A program made the position numbers and the translations under genes. A DNA stretch of 64,000 bases from Paeniglutamicibacter psychrophenolicus. GTDB lineage: Bacteria > Actinomycetota > Actinomycetes > Actinomycetales > Micrococcaceae. Below, one piece after another: positions 61,659 through 64,000 of this stretch. Location: NCBI RefSeq assembly GCF_030812255.1, contig NZ_JAUSSH010000006.1, positions 1 through 64,000 on the forward strand, given 5' to 3'. The number at the start of each line of letters is the position of its first letter. Position 1 is the stretch's first letter. The notes under the pieces were generated by a model that did no database searches, was not told the DNA's origin, and saw only the letters and a program-made list of their open reading frames with translations.

Positions 61659-62981
61659 TCACTTCCCCACGTAGTCGAAGTGCCAGGCCTCGGCATAGGG
61701 CGAGCCCTCTTCAAGGATCTTGCGGTGCACCCAGTTGAACTTCTTGGAGTTGGCCTTCAACCACTTGTGGTATTTGCCGCGGAAGGAATAGTTGTGGGTC
61801 TCGGGCACGTCGATGGCGGTGCCCCAACCGTGGTTGGAGGTCCCGGGGCGCGCCGCGACATAGGGTCCGAGTTCGACCCAGTAGGCATCTTGGGTCGCGC
61901 GGGTCCGGTAGGCCAGGTCGATGTCGAGATTGTGGCCGAACTTCTTCTTGAAGGCGGCGTTGAGCCGGTTCAGGTCCTTCAGCGCGGGAGCGGCGATGAG
62001 GGTCTTTTCCTTGTCCCATCCGATGGCCACCAGCATCCGTTCCGGGACATTGCCGTTTTCCTGCCCCAGCACCGTCTTGGCCGAATATTTTCCGGGCTTG
62101 GTGGTCGCCGCGGATTTGCGGGCCAGCTGGCTGGTCTTCATCCAGCCACTCATCCCCTGTGTTCGGACGAAGATCCACCCCTTGACCGAGCCTGCGGTTT
62201 TTTCCATCTTCTTGTCGCGGTACACCACCGAGTTGCGTGGGATGTCACCGATGCGGATCTTGCCCTTCACGCTCTCATGGAGGTCGCTGCCGGGGACCTT
62301 GGTCCAGTACCGGTCGGTCAGCCCAGCACGGTTGGAGGTGTATTTCTTGTCGATGTAGATCTCGCGACCGGGCTTCTTCGCAACAACCTTCAGGTATTTG
62401 CCTTGCACCCATCCGGTTTTTCCCCGGCTGGTGATCTGGCTGAATCCCGCCGAGACCTTTTTGACCGTGTAGATGCCGGCCTTGGGCACCGTGGCCAAGG
62501 CCTTGGAGGTGGTGTTCGCTTGCCGGCGCAGTTTCAGCGCGACGGTGCTCTTGCCAAGGTCCCCGCGCTTGATGGCCTTGGAGGTTTTCTTGGGCACCGC
62601 ACGCAAATAGGCACTCGAGACCCAACCCGTTTTCCCGGCGTAACGGATCTGGCTCCACCCCGGCTTCGTCGAACCCACGGTCAGCTTGGTGCCCTTGGGA
62701 ATGAGCGCCAGCTTCCTGCCCGAGGTGGAGGGCTTCGAACGCAGGTTCAGGTTTGCCGTCGCTTGGACGGTCTTCACGGCCGCCGCGCCGATCTTGCCCG
62801 GATGCTGCGAAACAAGGTGTGCCGCGGCAGCCTGCGCGACCGACCCCTGGACGGATGCCGACGGAACCTGCTGTGCCTGGGCCGGGCTCAGGGTGGCCAG
62901 CACAAGCGCGGCTCCCATGAACAATGCCGTGGAAACCCTATTGGGAGGCCATCGGCCATCCCGTGTGTCTTTGCCCTGCAT
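61659..62981 (-). CDS. secreted SH3b-domain D-Ala-D-Ala carboxypeptidase (M15B)
   Basis: A 440-residue exported protein. A Sec signal ends near Ala-Gln-Ala about residue 37. Three bacterial SH3 repeats follow (phrases ATANLNLRSKPST, STVALKLRRQANT and further copies of the GWVSSAYL type). A C-terminal M15 peptidase domain has the zinc motifs SNHGWGTAIDV and EAWHFDYV. It trims cell-wall peptide stems; the SH3b repeats should bind peptidoglycan. ATG 62981 has GGGGGAG 5 nt upstream; a longer in-frame ATG at 63005 is less likely. Operon with the META gene. Confidence 0.92.
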   Translation of the reverse strand: MQGKDTRDGRWPPNRVSTALFMGAALVLATLSPAQAQQVPSASVQGSVAQAAAAHLVSQHPGKIGAAAVKTVQATANLNLRSKPSTSGRKLALIPKGTKLTVGSTKPGWSQIRYAGKTGWVSSAYLRAVPKKTSKAIKRGDLGKSTVALKLRRQANTTSKALATVPKAGIYTVKKVSAGFSQITSRGKTGWVQGKYLKVVAKKPGREIYIDKKYTSNRAGLTDRYWTKVPGSDLHESVKGKIRIGDIPRNSVVYRDKKMEKTAGSVKGWIFVRTQGMSGWMKTSQLARKSAATTKPGKYSAKTVLGQENGNVPERMLVAIGWDKEKTLIAAPALKDLNRLNAAFKKKFGHNLDIDLAYRTRATQDAYWVELGPYVAARPGTSNHGWGTAIDVPETHNYSFRGKYHKWLKANSKKFNWVHRKILEEGSPYAEAWHFDYVGK

Positions 62982-63044
62982 AGCTCCCCCACCATCCACT
63001 TTCACGCGACATACCTGACAAGGGGCGATCGAAGCCCCCTAGTG

Positions 63045-63063
63045 CATTATTAGACTAACCTTT
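63045..63063. promoter_or_regulatory. weak iron-box-like sequence
   Basis: Rightward it reads CATTATTAGACTAACCTTT, matching 11 of 19 positions of the DtxR/IdeR consensus, all in the right half (AGACTAACCT). It lies between the divergent M15 and AI-2E-family genes, which are not typical iron genes, so it may be chance. Confidence 0.3.
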
Positions 63064-63144
63064 TTGCTAAGAGGTTTTTCCGGCGCTTGCTCCGCACGTT
63101 CCGTGTCTGGAGTAAGGCCGTTGCCAATTGCGAGGAGTCACTGG

Positions 63145-64000
63145 ATGTCAGCGAAACTACGTTTCAAGAGAAAGCCGCGCCCGATCCCGCCCGAGGAAGC
63201 CCCCGTTGCGGCGGCCGTCGTGGCTCCACCCGCCCACAGCGTGTCCGGGATGTGGATCGATCCCCTGGGGCGCGTGGCCACGCGGTCGGTCCAGCTGCTG
63301 GTGGTACTGGTGCTGGCCTCGGCCGTGGTCTTCAGCCTCCTGCGCCTGAGCGTGATCGCGCTGCCGATCCTGATCGCCTTGATCCTTTCCTGCGCGTTGT
63401 GGCCTCTGGTGCGCCTGCTGCGCAAGGTCATGTCGGCCATGCTGGCGGCATGGTCGGTGTTCCTGGGTTCGTTGCTGGTGCTCGGCGGCATCGGGACCGC
63501 GCTGGTCTATTCGGTGCTTGCCGAATGGTCCACGCTGGTGGACAAGGGCGTGGAGGGCTTCAACAAGCTCCAGGGAATGCTGAACCGGCTGCCCTGGAAC
63601 ATATCCAGCGAGCAAATCGACCAGGCCGTCAGCCAGGTCACCGGTTTCCTGACCAGCTCCCAATTTGGTGCCGGGGCCCTGAACGGGCTTTCCGCCGCGG
63701 GCAACTTCTTCACCGGTTTGGCCTTGCTGCTGGTGATCCTGTTTTTCTTCCTGAAGGACGGCGACAAGATCTGGGCTTTCTTCCTCTCCTGGATGCCGGA
63801 CCACCAGATGCACCGCTGGCTTTCCACCGGTGGACGCACCGTTGAAACCCTCGGCGGTTACATGCGCGGCACCGCCACCGTGGCGGCGGTGGATGCGATT
63901 GGCATCACCGTGGTCTTGCTCGTGTTGCGGGTCCCGCTGGCCATCCCACTGGGCGTCGTGGTGTTCATGAGCTCCTTCATCCCGTTGGTGGGTGCCACCT
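63145..64000 (+). CDS. AI-2E family transporter (5' part)
   Basis: The gene runs off the window; the first 285 codons are visible. A cytoplasmic Arg/Pro-rich start leads into at least five hydrophobic segments, including a pair near residues 50-85, FFTGLALLLVILFFFLKDGDKIW and GYMRGTATVAAVDAIGITVVLLVLRVPLAIPLG, which carry the AI-2E/PerM family signature. These permeases are proposed exporters of signal or other small molecules. GAGGA lies 8 nt before the ATG. Confidence 0.9.
   Translation, partial: MSAKLRFKRKPRPIPPEEAPVAAAVVAPPAHSVSGMWIDPLGRVATRSVQLLVVLVLASAVVFSLLRLSVIALPILIALILSCALWPLVRLLRKVMSAMLAAWSVFLGSLLVLGGIGTALVYSVLAEWSTLVDKGVEGFNKLQGMLNRLPWNISSEQIDQAVSQVTGFLTSSQFGAGALNGLSAAGNFFTGLALLLVILFFFLKDGDKIWAFFLSWMPDHQMHRWLSTGGRTVETLGGYMRGTATVAAVDAIGITVVLLVLRVPLAIPLGVVVFMSSFIPLVGAT

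Noticed and set aside
1-64000. tRNA, rRNA, CRISPR, insertion sequence or prophage
   Set aside because: No T-loop-like patterns, repeat-spacer arrays, transposases, integrases or structural phage genes were seen; the YqaJ gene stands alone.

Overview
The window looks like a chromosome segment of a high-GC actinobacterium, most likely a Micrococcaceae relative (Arthrobacter / Paeniglutamicibacter type). The signs are strong G/C third-position bias, DtxR/IdeR-type iron boxes, several genes that appear to be leaderless, and gene families typical of soil Arthrobacter: mannitol PTS with EI and HPr nearby, CUT2 sugar ABC operon with a ROK regulator, and FatBCD/YclNOPQ-like siderophore uptake. No rRNA, tRNA, insertion sequence, integrase or CRISPR array was seen. 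The assignment rests on gene content, not on a marker gene.

Layout. 1-96: 3' end of an unidentified gene, then a 21-bp tandem repeat. 461-6766: mannitol/PTS block (tetR-mtlA-mtlD leftward, ptsI and ptsH rightward). 7031-11392: an alpha/beta hydrolase, a methyltransferase, and a multidrug-type ABC exporter divergent from a MarR regulator with a palindromic operator between them. 11427-22866: iron region. One siderophore importer has two permeases, a natural fusion of ATPase with siderophore-interacting ferric reductase, and a binding protein cut off by an opposite-strand metallo-hydrolase. A short-chain dehydrogenase follows, then a complete second importer (binding protein, two permeases, ATPase). 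Iron boxes sit before both binding-protein genes. 23092-28705: amino-acid permease, FtsX/MacB-type ABC pair and small membrane or redox proteins. 28770-38211: a sugar operon (dehydrogenase, CUT2 transporter, two TIM-barrel isomerase/lyase-like enzymes) divergent from a ROK repressor. Its enzyme set suggests catabolism by 3-keto-sugar chemistry, for example levoglucosan or glycosides.

38332-50789: an unknown protein divergent from a stand-alone YqaJ-type exonuclease, MscS channel, secreted AMIN-like protein, PhzF, MFS exporter, DoxX, TetR plus acyl-CoA dehydrogenase, PAP2-like protein, a Tat-lipoprotein intradiol dioxygenase, a probable gene remnant and a DMT transporter. 50815-57735: HrpB helicase, ABC-2 exporter, universal stress protein, hydrolase and thiolase. 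57787-58325 holds the most unusual feature: two homologous structured non-coding elements with a covarying stem, flanking an acidic 50-residue protein. 58507 to the end: aldo/keto reductase, aldehyde dehydrogenase, META lipoprotein, SH3b-M15 peptidase and the start of an AI-2E family transporter that runs off the window.

Themes across the window: at least eight genes without a Shine-Dalgarno have a TANNNT-like -10 box 6-7 nt before the start codon, which suggests leaderless mRNAs. Converging genes are separated by long, perfect hairpins (18-23 bp stems). Operon partners commonly overlap by 1-8 nt.
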